64,000 nt of DNA, from positions 434,001 through 498,000 of the forward strand of contig NZ_CP134053.1 in assembly GCF_031583065.1 (NCBI RefSeq). The letters run 5' to 3'. Every line of letters begins with the position of its first letter. Position 1 is the first letter of the stretch. The notes under the pieces were generated by a model that saw only the letters and a program-made list of their open reading frames with translations, ran no database searches and was not told the origin of the DNA. Origin of the DNA: Streptomyces sp. CGMCC 4.7035. Its GTDB lineage: Bacteria; Actinomycetota; Actinomycetes; Streptomycetales; Streptomycetaceae. Of this stretch, positions 18,570-27,267 are shown one piece after another. The translations under genes were made by a program, and so were the position numbers.

Positions 18570-19057
18570 AGCCCCGCCGATCGGGCCTCGCCCAGCTCGG
18601 TCAGCCGGTCCCGCAGCCGTTCCGCCTCGGCCGGGTCCAGCCCCGGGATGGTGGCGTCGGTCGCCGCGGCCGCGGTGTGCAGTTGCAGGCTCGCCAGCCC
18701 GAAGTGCCGCTCCACCGGTCCGGAGGTGACCTCCACGAGCTGCATGCGCCCGTACGGCACCACGGTCTCCTCACGCCACAGCACGCCCCGGCTGATCAGC
18801 AGGTCGTCCGCTCGCTCGGTGTACCGCCAGGAGCGCCAGTTGCGGCCCAGCAGTACCCAGCCCCACAGCAGCAGGGACAGCGGCAGCAGCGCGAACAGTG
18901 CCCAGGCAGGCCCGGCGAACAGGCCCAGGAGCACTCCCACGACGACCGCCAGCAGTCCCAGCCACACCACCAGCAACAGCCGTCGCATCCTCAGCAGCCC
19001 CGGCGGCAGCCCCGTCCAGACGTGCTCGCCGCCCTTGCCCACGGTCCCCGTTTCCAT
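18566..19057 (-). CDS. PH-domain membrane protein, YdbS-like
   Basis: 163 aa. Two hydrophobic segments (about 26-44 and 46-67) are followed by a single bPH_2 domain: [20 protein letters not shown], then [20 protein letters not shown] and the C-terminal [13 protein letters not shown]. This is the standard YdbS layout, always paired with the larger YdbT-like protein, here translationally coupled. The start is ATG 19057, only 31 bp from the divergent nuoD paralogue, so the two promoters must overlap. Confidence 0.84.
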   Translation of the reverse strand: METGTVGKGGEHVWTGLPPGLLRMRRLLLVVWLGLLAVVVGVLLGLFAGPAWALFALLPLSLLLWGWVLLGRNWRSWRYTERADDLLISRGVLWREETVVPYGRMQLVEVTSGPVERHFGLASLQLHTAAAATDATIPGLDPAEAERLRDRLTELGEARSAGL

Positions 19058-19088
19058 GCCGCAAGGGTACGTACGAGAGACTGTCCTC

Positions 19089-20240
19089 ATGACTCCTACG
19101 ACGGAGACCATGGTCGGGATCGGCGGCGCCGCGGAGAGCACCGACATGGTGCTCAACATCGGCCCCCAGCACCCGTCCACACACGGAGTGCTGCGGCTGC
19201 GGCTCGTGCTGGACGGCGAGCGGATCAGGCACGCGGAGCCCGTCATCGGGTACATGCACCGCGGCGCGGAGAAGCTGTTCGAGGCGCGTGACTACCGCCA
19301 GATCATCATGCTCGCCAACCGCCACGACTGGCTCTCCGCCTTCTCGAACGAGCTGGGCGTGGTTCTCGCCGTCGAGCGGATGCTCGGCATGGAGGTCCCC
19401 GAGCGCGCGGTGTGGATGCGGACGCTCCTCGCGGAGCTGAACCGGGTCCTGAACCACCTGATGTTCCTCGGCTCGTACCCGCTGGAGCTGGGCGGCATCA
19501 CGCCGGTGTTCTACGCGTTCCGGGAGCGCGAGGAGCTCCAGAACGTGATGGAGGAGATCTCCGGCGGGCGCATGCACTACATGTTCAACCGGGTGGGCGG
19601 TCTCAAGGAGGACCTGCCCGCGGGCTGGACCGCACGCGCGCGTACCGCCGTCTCCGACGTGCGCTCCCGCATGGACCGGTTCGACGACCTCGTGCTCGGC
19701 AACGAGATCTTCCGGGGGCGCACCCGGGACGTGGGCGTCCTCACGCCTGAGGCCGTGCACGCGTACGGCGTGAGCGGGCCGATCGCGCGCGCCTCGGGCG
19801 TGGATTTCGACCTGCGCCGCGACGAGCCCTACCTGGCGTACGGGGAGCTGCAGGACACGCTGAAGGTCGTCACCCGGCACGAGGGCGACTGTCTGGCCCG
19901 CTTCGAGTGCCTGCTGGAGCAGACGCACAACGCGCTCGACCTGGCCGACGCGTGCCTGGACCGGCTGGCCGAGCTGCCGCCCGGGCCGATCAACCAGCGC
20001 CTGCCGAAGGTGCTCAAGGCGCCCGAGGGCCACACCTACGCCTGGACCGAGAACCCGCTCGGCATCAACGGCTACTACCTGGTCAGCAAGGGCGACAAGA
20101 CCCCGTACCGGCTGAAGCTGCGCTCGGCCTCGTACAACAACATCCAGGCACTGACCGAACTGCTGCCGGGGACGCTGGTCGCGGACATGGTGGCGATCCT
20201 GGGGTCAATGTTCTTCGTGGTCGGGGACATCGACAAGTAG
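19089..20240 (+). CDS. nuoD2: NADH-quinone oxidoreductase subunit D paralogue (stand-alone NuoD2)
   Basis: 383-aa homologue of the 49-kDa complex I subunit, encoded outside any nuo cluster. [15 protein letters not shown] (residues 23-37) keeps the quinone-site His (H32). The Tyr that contacts quinone in complex I (YLS/YVS context) is Trp here (W81 in RHDWLSAF). R58 in [10 protein letters not shown] aligns with the arginine that NDUFAF7 dimethylates in mitochondrial NDUFS2. The C-terminus ([12 protein letters not shown]) departs from the usual SIDPVMGxVDR. It may be a specialised or alternative subunit. It converges on the MidA-type methyltransferase gene, with 36 nt of overlap. Confidence 0.88.
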   Translation: MTPTTETMVGIGGAAESTDMVLNIGPQHPSTHGVLRLRLVLDGERIRHAEPVIGYMHRGAEKLFEARDYRQIIMLANRHDWLSAFSNELGVVLAVERMLGMEVPERAVWMRTLLAELNRVLNHLMFLGSYPLELGGITPVFYAFREREELQNVMEEISGGRMHYMFNRVGGLKEDLPAGWTARARTAVSDVRSRMDRFDDLVLGNEIFRGRTRDVGVLTPEAVHAYGVSGPIARASGVDFDLRRDEPYLAYGELQDTLKVVTRHEGDCLARFECLLEQTHNALDLADACLDRLAELPPGPINQRLPKVLKAPEGHTYAWTENPLGINGYYLVSKGDKTPYRLKLRSASYNNIQALTELLPGTLVADMVAILGSMFFVVGDIDK

Positions 20241-21218
20241 GGCGTCGGGGACGCCCACGGGCTGGAGCAGCCAGCCGAAGTCACCGAGGCCGCCGGACGC
20301 GGTGAGCTCGGCGGCGGCTCCGGCCTGCGCGAGCGCGTGCACGTACGCCGTGGGGTTCGTGGACGCGAGCGTGAGCGGGGGGCGCGCGCCGGTGATCCCC
20401 AGGGCGCGCAGGGCCGCGCGCTGGGTCAGCAGCCGCCCTCCCGGCAGGGCGCACGCGTCCAGCGCCACGTGCGCCGTGATGTCGCACGAGCCGTCCGGCA
20501 CGGGGGCCGTCTCCCGGCCCGCGCGGAACCCCGTGAGTGTCCCGAAGGGCGGCCGGGCGTCCGCGCGGTGCGCGTAGTCGACCGCGACGGCGAGTCCGCG
20601 GTCGAGGGTGGCGACGGCGGCGGCCCAGGCGGTGTCCCTCGGGAGGCCGATCTCGGCGCGGCAGCCTTCGCCGGACAGCGGCCACCAACGCGCCAGCCAC
20701 TCCGCGTCCGCGCCCACGACCGGCTCGCCGAGGCGCTCGGTCCCGTCCTCCCGCACAAGGACCAGCCGGGGTACGCCGTCGGCGCCGATCTCGGCGACCT
20801 CCACCGGCACGTTGTCCAGCCACTCGTTCGCGAACAGCAGCCCGGTGATCCCCTCCGGGGGCCTCTCCAGCCATTCGACGCGCCGATCGAGGTCCTCGGG
20901 ACGGTCGGCGATCTCGACGCCATAGGCGCGCGTCCGGGCGGCGACGTCCTCGGGCAGCGCGTCCAGCACACCGCCGACCAACTCGCCCCGGCCGGCCGCC
21001 ATGTCCACGAACGCCAGCTCGGCGGGCTGCCCGAGCGCCGCGTCGACCCGGCACAGCAGCCGGGCCACGGCGACGGCGAACAGCGGCGAGGCGTGCACGG
21101 ACGTACGGAAGTGCCCCGCGGGCCCCTCGGGCCGCCGGTAGAACCCGTCCGCCCCGTACAGCGCCTCCTGGGCCGCCGCCCGCCATCCGCGCCACTCGCC
21201 GTTCGCCTTGTGTGCCAC
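20205..21218 (-). CDS. SAM-dependent methyltransferase, MidA/NDUFAF7 family
   Basis: 337 aa. The family's opening ([22 protein letters not shown]) is followed by the SAM-binding glycine loop [19 protein letters not shown] (about 70-88) and the [13 protein letters not shown] block. The MidA/NDUFAF7 family methylates an arginine of the complex I 49-kDa subunit in mitochondria. Here the gene ends inside the 3' end of a nuoD paralogue, which makes that protein the obvious candidate substrate (inference). The start is GTG 21218, with no clear ribosome-binding site; a MITE copy begins 10 bp upstream and lies across the likely promoter. Confidence 0.85.
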   Translation of the reverse strand: MAHKANGEWRGWRAAAQEALYGADGFYRRPEGPAGHFRTSVHASPLFAVAVARLLCRVDAALGQPAELAFVDMAAGRGELVGGVLDALPEDVAARTRAYGVEIADRPEDLDRRVEWLERPPEGITGLLFANEWLDNVPVEVAEIGADGVPRLVLVREDGTERLGEPVVGADAEWLARWWPLSGEGCRAEIGLPRDTAWAAAVATLDRGLAVAVDYAHRADARPPFGTLTGFRAGRETAPVPDGSCDITAHVALDACALPGGRLLTQRAALRALGITGARPPLTLASTNPTAYVHALAQAGAAAELTASGGLGDFGWLLQPVGVPDALLVDVPDHEEH

Positions 21219-21227
21219 GGGGTCAGG

Positions 21228-21293
21228 CTAGGTCCTGTCGTCAAACTCCCGTCGTCCGCCCGGAGGCCGGGCGCTGCGGCGTCGGGGCCTCGG
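21228..21293. mobile_element. 58-bp MITE (copy 2), degenerate right end
   Basis: The first 31 bp (21228-21258, starting CTAGGTCCTGTCGTC) are identical, in reverse orientation, to 8252-8282 of copy 1. The remaining bases align with several substitutions, ending GGGGCCTCGG where copy 1 has AGGGCCTAGG. It lies 10 bp before the methyltransferase start. Confidence 0.6.
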
Positions 21294-21528
21294 TGGGACG
21301 AGGTGAAGGTGCGGAGGTGGGAGGCGGCGTGTGCGACCGGCGTGTGCCTTGCGCGCCCCTGGCACGGCGCGCGCAACAGCCCCGCGCACCCCCGGGCTCC
21401 GGCGGCTTCGGCGCGTTCCCGCGCGGCCTGCCCTAACCGTTGGGGATCATGGAGCATCCACCTTGCGGAGTACGCCCGCCCGTCGCGGATCGGCCCTCCG
21501 GTTGACCCCCGCACTCCGTGCGCTTCCC

Positions 21529-21534
21529 TACGCT
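21529..21534 (+). promoter_or_regulatory. -10 hexamer TACGCT, leaderless promoter
   Basis: TACGCT, 7 nt, then GTG 21542. Confidence 0.45.
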
Positions 21535-21541
21535 GGGTTAC

Positions 21542-22747
21542 GTGCAGCGCCTCTATGACTTCCTCCGCAGGCACCCGACGTGGGTCGACAGCTTCTGGGC
21601 CGTCGTCCTGTTCGGGCTCTCCTGCGTGAGTCTGCCGAACCTCGACGAGGCGTCGGACCACCATGGATCGCTCCCCGTGGGGCTCACGATCTCCGCCGTC
21701 CTGTCCGTGGTCGTCGCGCTGCGCCGCCGCATGCCCGAGAAGATGCTCCTCGTGGCCGCCGCGGCGGCAGTGGCGCAGCTGGTCCTGGACGAACAGCAGA
21801 TGGTCGCCGACTTCGCCCTGCTGGTGATCATCTACACGGTCGCCGCGGACGGCGCACGCTGGGCCTCCCGCGTCGGCCTGATCGGTGGCCTGTGCGCCGC
21901 CTCCCTGTCGCAGATCCGCTGGGCGGATCACCAGGCGAGCGCGCTGGCCAATGTCGCGATCACCGTCTTCCAGACCGTGCCCTTCGCCCTCGCCTGGGTC
22001 CTCGGCGACTCCCTGCGCACCCGCCGCGCCTACCTCGCCCAGCTGGAGGAGCGCGCCGCCCGGCTGGAGAAGGAGCGCGAGGCGCAGGCCAAGGTCGCGG
22101 TCGCCGCCGAACGCGCCCGCATCGCCCGTGAGCTGCACGACGTGGTCGCGCACAACGTGTCGGTGATGGTGGTGCAGGCGGACGGCGCCGCCTATGTCCT
22201 CGACACCGCACCCGACCAGGCGAAGAAGGCCCTGGAGACGATCTCCGGGACCGGCCGCCAGGCCCTCGCCGAGATGCGCCGCCTGCTCGGCGTGCTGCGC
22301 ACCGGTGAGCACAAGGAGGTCGGCGAGTACGTTCCGCAGCCCGACGTCGAGCAGATCGACGACCTCGTCGAGCAGTGCCGCAGCTCGGGCCTGCCCGTCG
22401 ACTTCAAGGTGGAGGGCACCCCGCGCCCGTTGCCCAGCGGCGTCGAGCTGACGGCGTACCGCATTGTCCAGGAGGCGCTCACCAACACCCGCAAGCACGG
22501 GGGTCCCAACGCGGGCGCGAGCGTGCGCCTTGTGTACTTCGACGACGGACTCGGACTGCTCGTCGAGGACGACGGCAAGGGCGCCCCGCACGAGCTGTAC
22601 GAGGAGGGCGGCGCCGACGGCCAGGGACATGGGCTGATCGGTATGCGCGAACGCGTCGGCATGGTCGGCGGAACCCTGGACGCGGGCCCCCGCCCTGGTG
22701 GAGGCTTCCGGATCAGCGCCCTGCTGCCGCTGAAACCGGCCCATTGA
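21542..22747 (+). CDS. Sensor histidine kinase (NarL/DesK-type, HisKA_3)
   Basis: 401 aa, numbered from GTG 21542. About four to five TM segments (18-155) form a membrane sensor with almost no extracellular loops, followed by a coiled coil (163-190). The phospho-acceptor is H199 in ARELHDVVAHNVSV, and the ATPase domain ends with DDGKGAP and GHGLIGMRERVGMVGG. Kinases of this type often sense membrane or small hydrophobic ligands; the stimulus is not evident. The partner response regulator follows 74 nt downstream. The frame is open from 21518, but homologues start at the chosen codon as I recall. Confidence 0.9.
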   Translation: MQRLYDFLRRHPTWVDSFWAVVLFGLSCVSLPNLDEASDHHGSLPVGLTISAVLSVVVALRRRMPEKMLLVAAAAAVAQLVLDEQQMVADFALLVIIYTVAADGARWASRVGLIGGLCAASLSQIRWADHQASALANVAITVFQTVPFALAWVLGDSLRTRRAYLAQLEERAARLEKEREAQAKVAVAAERARIARELHDVVAHNVSVMVVQADGAAYVLDTAPDQAKKALETISGTGRQALAEMRRLLGVLRTGEHKEVGEYVPQPDVEQIDDLVEQCRSSGLPVDFKVEGTPRPLPSGVELTAYRIVQEALTNTRKHGGPNAGASVRLVYFDDGLGLLVEDDGKGAPHELYEEGGADGQGHGLIGMRERVGMVGGTLDAGPRPGGGFRISALLPLKPAH

Positions 22748-22821
22748 CACGTGCACTCCCGCCCGACCGCCCACGCCACGCCCCCGCCCACCGACCGAAC
22801 TCCGACCGGAGGACCCCCGCC

Positions 22822-23493
22822 ATGCCGATCCGCGTGATGCTCGTCGACGACCAGGTGCTGCTGCGCACCGGGTTCCGGATGGTGCTCGCCGCCCAGCCGG
22901 ACATGGAGGTCGTCGCGGAGGCGGGCGACGGCGTCGAGGCCCTTCAGGTGCTGCGCTCGACCGCGGTCGACGTGGTCCTCATGGACGTCCGCATGCCGAA
23001 GCTCGACGGGGTGGAGACCACGCGCCGCATCTGCTCGGAGCCCAACCCCCCGAAGGTGCTGATCCTGACCACCTTCGACCTCGACGAGTACGCGTTCTCC
23101 GGGCTGAAGGCGGGCGCCTCCGGCTTCATGCTCAAGGACGTCCCGCCCGGCGAACTGCTGGCGGCCATCCGCTCCGTGCACAGCGGTGACGCCGTGGTCG
23201 CGCCCTCCACCACCCGCCGCCTCCTCGACCGGTTCGCGCCGATGCTGCCGGGCGGCACCACGGAGCCCCGGCACAAGGAGCTGGAACGGCTCACGGAGCG
23301 CGAGCGCGAGGTCATGATGCTGGTGGCGCAGGGACTGTCGAACGGGGAGATCGCGGCTCGGTTGGTGCTGTCGGAGGCGACCGTCAAGACGCACGTGGGC
23401 CGCATCCTGACCAAGCTGGGGCTCAGGGACCGGGTGCAGGTGGTCGTCCTCGCGTACGAGACCGGTCTCGTACGGGCGGGCGGACACGGTTGA
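22822..23493 (+). CDS. Response regulator, NarL/LuxR family
   Basis: 223 aa. The receiver domain (1-120) has D9-D10, phospho-acceptor D55 in VLMDVRMPKLDG, and K105 in FMLKDVPP. A LuxR-type HTH domain (about 152-215) contains LTEREREVMMLVAQGLSNGEIA and VKTHVGRILTKLGLRDR. It is the DNA-binding partner of the preceding kinase. ATG 22822 has a GGAGGA site. No operator can be assigned from the sequence. Confidence 0.93.
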   Translation: MPIRVMLVDDQVLLRTGFRMVLAAQPDMEVVAEAGDGVEALQVLRSTAVDVVLMDVRMPKLDGVETTRRICSEPNPPKVLILTTFDLDEYAFSGLKAGASGFMLKDVPPGELLAAIRSVHSGDAVVAPSTTRRLLDRFAPMLPGGTTEPRHKELERLTEREREVMMLVAQGLSNGEIAARLVLSEATVKTHVGRILTKLGLRDRVQVVVLAYETGLVRAGGHG

Positions 23494-23526
23494 GTCAACA
23501 CGGACTTCCGTTCCGCCGACGCCCAC

Positions 23527-23532
23527 TAGGGT
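23527..23532 (+). promoter_or_regulatory. -10 hexamer TAGGGT, leaderless promoter
   Basis: TAGGGT, 6 nt, then ATG 23539. Confidence 0.45.
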
Positions 23533-23538
23533 CTGCGC

Positions 23539-24171
23539 ATGCTCCTGTGGATCAACGGCCCCTTCGGGGGCGGAAAGACACAGACCGCACACGAGATCCA
23601 GCGCCGCCTGCCCGGCAGCGTGATCTGTGATCCGGAACACGTCGGCTTCGGACTGCACCGCATGCTGCCGCCCGCACTACGAGGTGACTTCCAGGATCTG
23701 GTGTCCTGGAGGCAGGGCGTGGTCGAGGTCCTCGACCTGGCGCTCGGCAAGCACGACGGCGTCGTCATCGTTCCCATGACGGTCACCGACTCCGGCTGCT
23801 TCGAGGAGACGGTCGGCCGATTGCGTGAACGGGGCCACGACGTACGGCACTTCGCCCTGCTCGCCGAACGCGAGACCGTCCTGAAGCGGCTGCGGGGGCG
23901 CGGCTTCGGGCACCTGCTCCAGTACGTCGCCGGGAAGGACGCCCCGCTGCGCCGGGAGAGCTGGGCCGTCCAGCAGCTCGACCACTGCCTGGAGCGGCTG
24001 CACAAGCCGGAATTCGCCGAGCACCTGTGGACGGACCACTCGACGGTGCCGAAGACGGCGGACCGGATCGCGGTGCTGGCCGGGCTGAAGCTCGAACCCA
24101 ACACCGAGGGCGCCCTGCGGAACCGGCTGCGACAGGCGAAGGTCCAGCTCAAGCACATCCGGTTCGACTGA
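23539..24171 (+). CDS. TmrB-like P-loop ATP-binding protein
   Basis: 210 aa. The P-loop is GPFGGGKTQTA at 7-17. The overall pattern is close to Bacillus TmrB (tunicamycin resistance): WINGPFGGGKTQTA, DPEHVGFGLHRM, VIVPMTVTD, HFALLAERETVLKRLR and the C-terminal VQLKHIRFD. TmrB is thought to bind tunicamycin at the membrane. Here it could give tolerance to tunicamycin-like nucleosides or have an unrelated kinase-like role; this rests on remembered similarity only. No resistance or export gene is adjacent. Confidence 0.82.
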   Translation: MLLWINGPFGGGKTQTAHEIQRRLPGSVICDPEHVGFGLHRMLPPALRGDFQDLVSWRQGVVEVLDLALGKHDGVVIVPMTVTDSGCFEETVGRLRERGHDVRHFALLAERETVLKRLRGRGFGHLLQYVAGKDAPLRRESWAVQQLDHCLERLHKPEFAEHLWTDHSTVPKTADRIAVLAGLKLEPNTEGALRNRLRQAKVQLKHIRFD

Positions 24172-24192
24172 CGGCCACTTGGGTCCGGCGTA

Positions 24193-25299
24193 CTACCTGA
24201 GGATCCCCTCCAGGAAGTCGCTGCCCAGCCGGGCCACCGCGGTCACGTCCAGCTGGTGCAGGACATACCGGCCGCGGCGGCGGGTGGTGAGCAGGCCCGC
24301 CTTCTTCAGGGCACTCAGATGCCGGGATATCTCGGGCGCGGTCATGCCGTGCACCTGGGCCAACTCGCCCGTGGTGAAGGCGCTGCGGGCCAGACTGCGG
24401 CACATCCGCATCCGTACCGGGTGGGACAGGGCGGCCATCCGCAGGGTCAGCTGCTCCAGCGACGGCGGGGCCGTCAGCTCCGGGGAGCCGACCGGGTAGT
24501 GCAGCACCGGCTGCCAGCCGTACCGGTGCAGGACCATCAGGTGCGGCCAGCCCAGGCTGGTGGGGACGAGCAGCAGGCCGCCGCCCGCCGTGGCGGTGCG
24601 GCCCTCGCCGAGCTTGTCGACGGTGATCCGGCCCGCTTCCGCGTCGAGAGCCACCGCGGGGGACACCGATCCCAGCGCCTCGGCCAGGCCCCTGCGCCGC
24701 AGGAGGTCCGTCTTGTGGCGGGCGTCCGCCGCGAGTTGGTGGCGCAGCCGGGACCAGGTGTCCGCGAAGAACGCCTCGTCGCAGTCCTCCAGGAACTGCC
24801 GCAGCCAGGACCGGGTCCGCGGCGGGTCGGTCAGCAGCCGCTCACTGAACCGCAGTTGCCGCGGTCCGCGCGCGGCGGCCAGCTCCAGGGCGCGCCGACG
24901 CACCTCGGCGTCCGCGAGCGCGGTCGGCCCGTGCGTGCTGTAACAGGTGGCGCAGGTGAACTCCAGGGCCGCGTCGACGAACTGTTCGTCACTCAGCTTG
25001 TCCAGCAGGTCCAGATCCTCGGCGAGCGTCGCGCCGGGCAGGGCGGTGCCACCCGGGATGCCCGCGTACGGCAGGAAGAGGTCGGAGAACGTCGACCGCC
25101 ACAGGAAGTCGGCCTCGCACATCCGGTCGGCCAGATGCGGGTCGAGGCGGGAGGTCACGCTCGTCACCCAGCCCTGCAGGCCCGGATGGTGCCCCGGCTC
25201 GGCCAGCGCGTGCAGCGCCATGCTGAGCTCGGCGAGGGGCGAGGGCACGACGGAGACCCTCTCCGGCCGTAGCCCGGTGATGTCGATGTCCACGCTCAT
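24193..25299 (-). CDS. ArsR-like winged-helix regulator (DUF5937 family)
   Basis: 368 aa from ATG 25299 (GTG 25314 is an in-frame alternative). A long N-terminal domain of unknown fold (DUF5937) precedes a C-terminal ArsR-type winged helix (about 275-350): HPVRMRMCRSLARSAFTTGELA, then TAPEISRHLSALKKAGLLTTRR. The large N-terminal domain presumably senses a ligand. The gene is divergent from a small open frame, with an inverted repeat in between that is a candidate operator. No classical metal-binding cysteine pair is seen in the DNA-binding domain. Confidence 0.8.
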   Translation of the reverse strand: MSVDIDITGLRPERVSVVPSPLAELSMALHALAEPGHHPGLQGWVTSVTSRLDPHLADRMCEADFLWRSTFSDLFLPYAGIPGGTALPGATLAEDLDLLDKLSDEQFVDAALEFTCATCYSTHGPTALADAEVRRRALELAAARGPRQLRFSERLLTDPPRTRSWLRQFLEDCDEAFFADTWSRLRHQLAADARHKTDLLRRRGLAEALGSVSPAVALDAEAGRITVDKLGEGRTATAGGGLLLVPTSLGWPHLMVLHRYGWQPVLHYPVGSPELTAPPSLEQLTLRMAALSHPVRMRMCRSLARSAFTTGELAQVHGMTAPEISRHLSALKKAGLLTTRRRGRYVLHQLDVTAVARLGSDFLEGILR

Positions 25300-25340
25300 G
25301 ACGTCATGGTGCACTCCGCCACTGACAACGCGGGCCTCGG

Positions 25341-25357
25341 TTGACGGCAGCCGTCAA
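25341..25357. promoter_or_regulatory. Palindrome TTGACGG-CAG-CCGTCAA, candidate operator
   Basis: A perfect 7-bp inverted repeat with a 3-nt centre, 42 bp from the regulator's start and 102 bp from the divergent gene. Its size suits an ArsR-family dimer, so autoregulation is plausible. Confidence 0.5.
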
Positions 25358-25458
25358 TCGACGCGACACCGGTCCGCGCCCGGGCGCAGCCTGGGATCAC
25401 CGGGGCAGCCGCGGAGCCTACGGATCCCTGTCTCCACGTCCCGAAGAGGCGATCCGTC

Positions 25459-25677
25459 ATGAGCATCACCGAGCAGTACCTCCTCGACGCCTACCGCGCC
25501 CAGCAGCTCGGCCGGCCCTCCCCGCCCGCGCCCGGTGCCCACGACTGGCAGGCCGTGCGCGAGCTGCGCGACCACTGGCAGTTCCGGGCGGTGACGGCGG
25601 GCCGCCCGGAACACGGACGGCTGCGGGCGGCGCTGTCCCGGTGGCTGTACGACCGCCGCCCGTACCCCGGCCGCTGA
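25459..25677 (+). CDS. Small hypothetical protein
   Basis: 72 aa beginning MSITEQYLLDAYRAQQLG and ending ALSRWLYDRRPYPGR: charged, Trp- and Arg-containing, with no signal peptide or TM. It has a GAAGAGG ribosome-binding site and good G/C third-position bias, and lies divergent from the ArsR-like regulator, whose target it may be. I do not recognise a family. Confidence 0.6.
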   Translation: MSITEQYLLDAYRAQQLGRPSPPAPGAHDWQAVRELRDHWQFRAVTAGRPEHGRLRAALSRWLYDRRPYPGR

Positions 25678-25728
25678 GCGCCTCGCGGCTCCCTGTCGTC
25701 CGGCGTCCGGGCGGCCTGGTTCGGGCCC

Positions 25729-25855
25729 GCCTGACACATCCCCGCCTGCCCGGCGACGCCTGGCACGCACTCCCCGAGCTCTCGGCTTCCGCCGGCGGGG
25801 GACCCATGACGCCGTCGGCCCCGCCTTCCGGACGGACGACGGGAATGTGTCAGGC
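25729..25855. repeat. 127-bp element with 11-bp terminal inverted repeats
   Basis: GCCTGACACAT at 25729-25739 is exactly complementary to ATGTGTCAGGC at 25845-25855. The interior contains CTCCCCGAGCTCTCGGCTTC, which resembles a repeat I have seen between streptomycete genes, and CGGACGACGGGA, shared with the 58-bp MITE. No coding capacity. Confidence 0.5.
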
Positions 25856-25862
25856 AGGCCGC

Positions 25863-27071
25863 CTAGGCCTGCGGCAGCCGCCCGACGAACTCCGTCACCG
25901 CCGTCTTCACGTCGTCCGGCGTCCACTCCAGCCCGTCGGCCCGTACCTCTACCTCGGTGAAGGACAGGTCCGGGCCGCTGCGGCCCCAGGGGCCGGCGAA
26001 CAGCAGGGTCCCGGTCTCCTCGGCCTGCCGTATCGCGGCCTCCCCGAGGACCTCGGCGTCGTACGGCAGCCAGACCTGGAACTCGTGGGTGTGCGGCTCC
26101 CCGGGGTGCACGCGCGCCCACGGCACCCCGGCCGCCGCGAAACCCTCGCGCAACGCGGCGGCGACCACGCGCGCGTGGCGCACGTACTCCGGCAGCCGGG
26201 GCAGTTCCCGCTCCAGGCCTATGAGGGCCGACAGCGCTGTCGGGAACTGCTGGAAGATCTGGCCGCCGTACCGGTGCCGCCAGACCTTCGCCTCCTCGAC
26301 CAGCGTCTGCGGGCCGGCGAGTGCCGCACCCCCGAAGCCGTCGAGTGACTTGTAGAACGACACGTAGACGCTGTCCGCGAGGCCCGCGATCTCGTCCAGC
26401 GGGCGGCCGAAGTGGACGGTGGTCTCCCACAGGCGGGCGCCGTCGAAGTGCACCACCGCGTCGCGCTCGTGCGCGGCCTCCACGACCTCGGTCAGCTCAT
26501 CGAAGGAGGGCAGTACGAAACCGGCGTCCCTCAGGGGCAGCTCCAGCATCAGCGCCCCGAAGGGTTCCTCGAAGTCGCGTACCTCGTCGGCGGTCGGCAG
26601 CCGGGGCTCGCTCGTCACATGTACCGGGCGCAGTCCGCTGACCTCGCTGAACGCTTTCCGTTCGTGTGCTTCGGGGTGGGCGAGCGCGTGCAGGGCCACC
26701 CTGGGGTTCCCCGTGCGGCCCGCCCAGCAGCGCAGGGCCACCTGCTGGGCCATCGTGCCCGTCGGGAAGAAGGCGGCCGCCTCCTTGCCGAGCAGCCCGG
26801 CGACCTTCTTCTCCAGGGCCGCGACGACCCCGTTGCCGTAGATGTCGGCGTTCTCGTCCAGGTCGTACAGGTCCTGCGCGCCGTCCAGCAGCGCCAGTCG
26901 CTCCCGGAGCGTCCCCAGGAAGCCCGGGCGCGCCAGGATGCGCTCCGCGGTGCGGATGGCGGTGCGTCGGCGCTCCCGCCGCAGGCGCAGCTCCTCCTCC
27001 GGCGTCTGGGCCGGTCGCCGCTCGTCCTGCCCGGCCGTCGACTCCTCGTCCCGTTCCGCCGTCTGCCCCAC
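25863..27071 (-). CDS. PLP-dependent threonine aldolase / beta-eliminating lyase-like
   Basis: 402 aa, fold type I. The PLP lysine is K241 in SVYVSFYKSLDGFGGA, and D210-G-A-R213 is the cofactor-nitrogen motif in VVHFDGARLWET. These enzymes cleave L-threonine or allo-threonine to glycine and acetaldehyde. Substrate specificity is not readable, since the family also covers phenylserine and beta-hydroxy amino-acid aldolases. The first 40 residues form a charged extension. Start GTG 27071 has a GGAGG site. It is a single-gene unit. Confidence 0.87.
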   Translation of the reverse strand: MGQTAERDEESTAGQDERRPAQTPEEELRLRRERRRTAIRTAERILARPGFLGTLRERLALLDGAQDLYDLDENADIYGNGVVAALEKKVAGLLGKEAAAFFPTGTMAQQVALRCWAGRTGNPRVALHALAHPEAHERKAFSEVSGLRPVHVTSEPRLPTADEVRDFEEPFGALMLELPLRDAGFVLPSFDELTEVVEAAHERDAVVHFDGARLWETTVHFGRPLDEIAGLADSVYVSFYKSLDGFGGAALAGPQTLVEEAKVWRHRYGGQIFQQFPTALSALIGLERELPRLPEYVRHARVVAAALREGFAAAGVPWARVHPGEPHTHEFQVWLPYDAEVLGEAAIRQAEETGTLLFAGPWGRSGPDLSFTEVEVRADGLEWTPDDVKTAVTEFVGRLPQA

Positions 27072-27267
27072 GTCGCCTCCGCGTTTGTGTTGATCCCCCG
27101 GAGCGTGTCGCGTGCCGCTCCGCCGGGCACCCTCATCTCCGTACCTTAAGCGACCTGCGAAAACCCACAGCCTGTGGACAACCGGTCGGCCCGTGAACCA
27201 ATCGCGTTAACATGACGAGAAATCGTCCGGTACCCAGAGCGGACTGGAACGGGAAGGCCACCGTCGA

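Larger units (their letters stand above)
21219..21541. other. Intergenic region with MITE copy
   Basis: 323 bp between divergent genes. The left fifth is the MITE; the rest shows no gene, but holds the sensor-kinase promoter at its right end. Confidence 0.6.
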
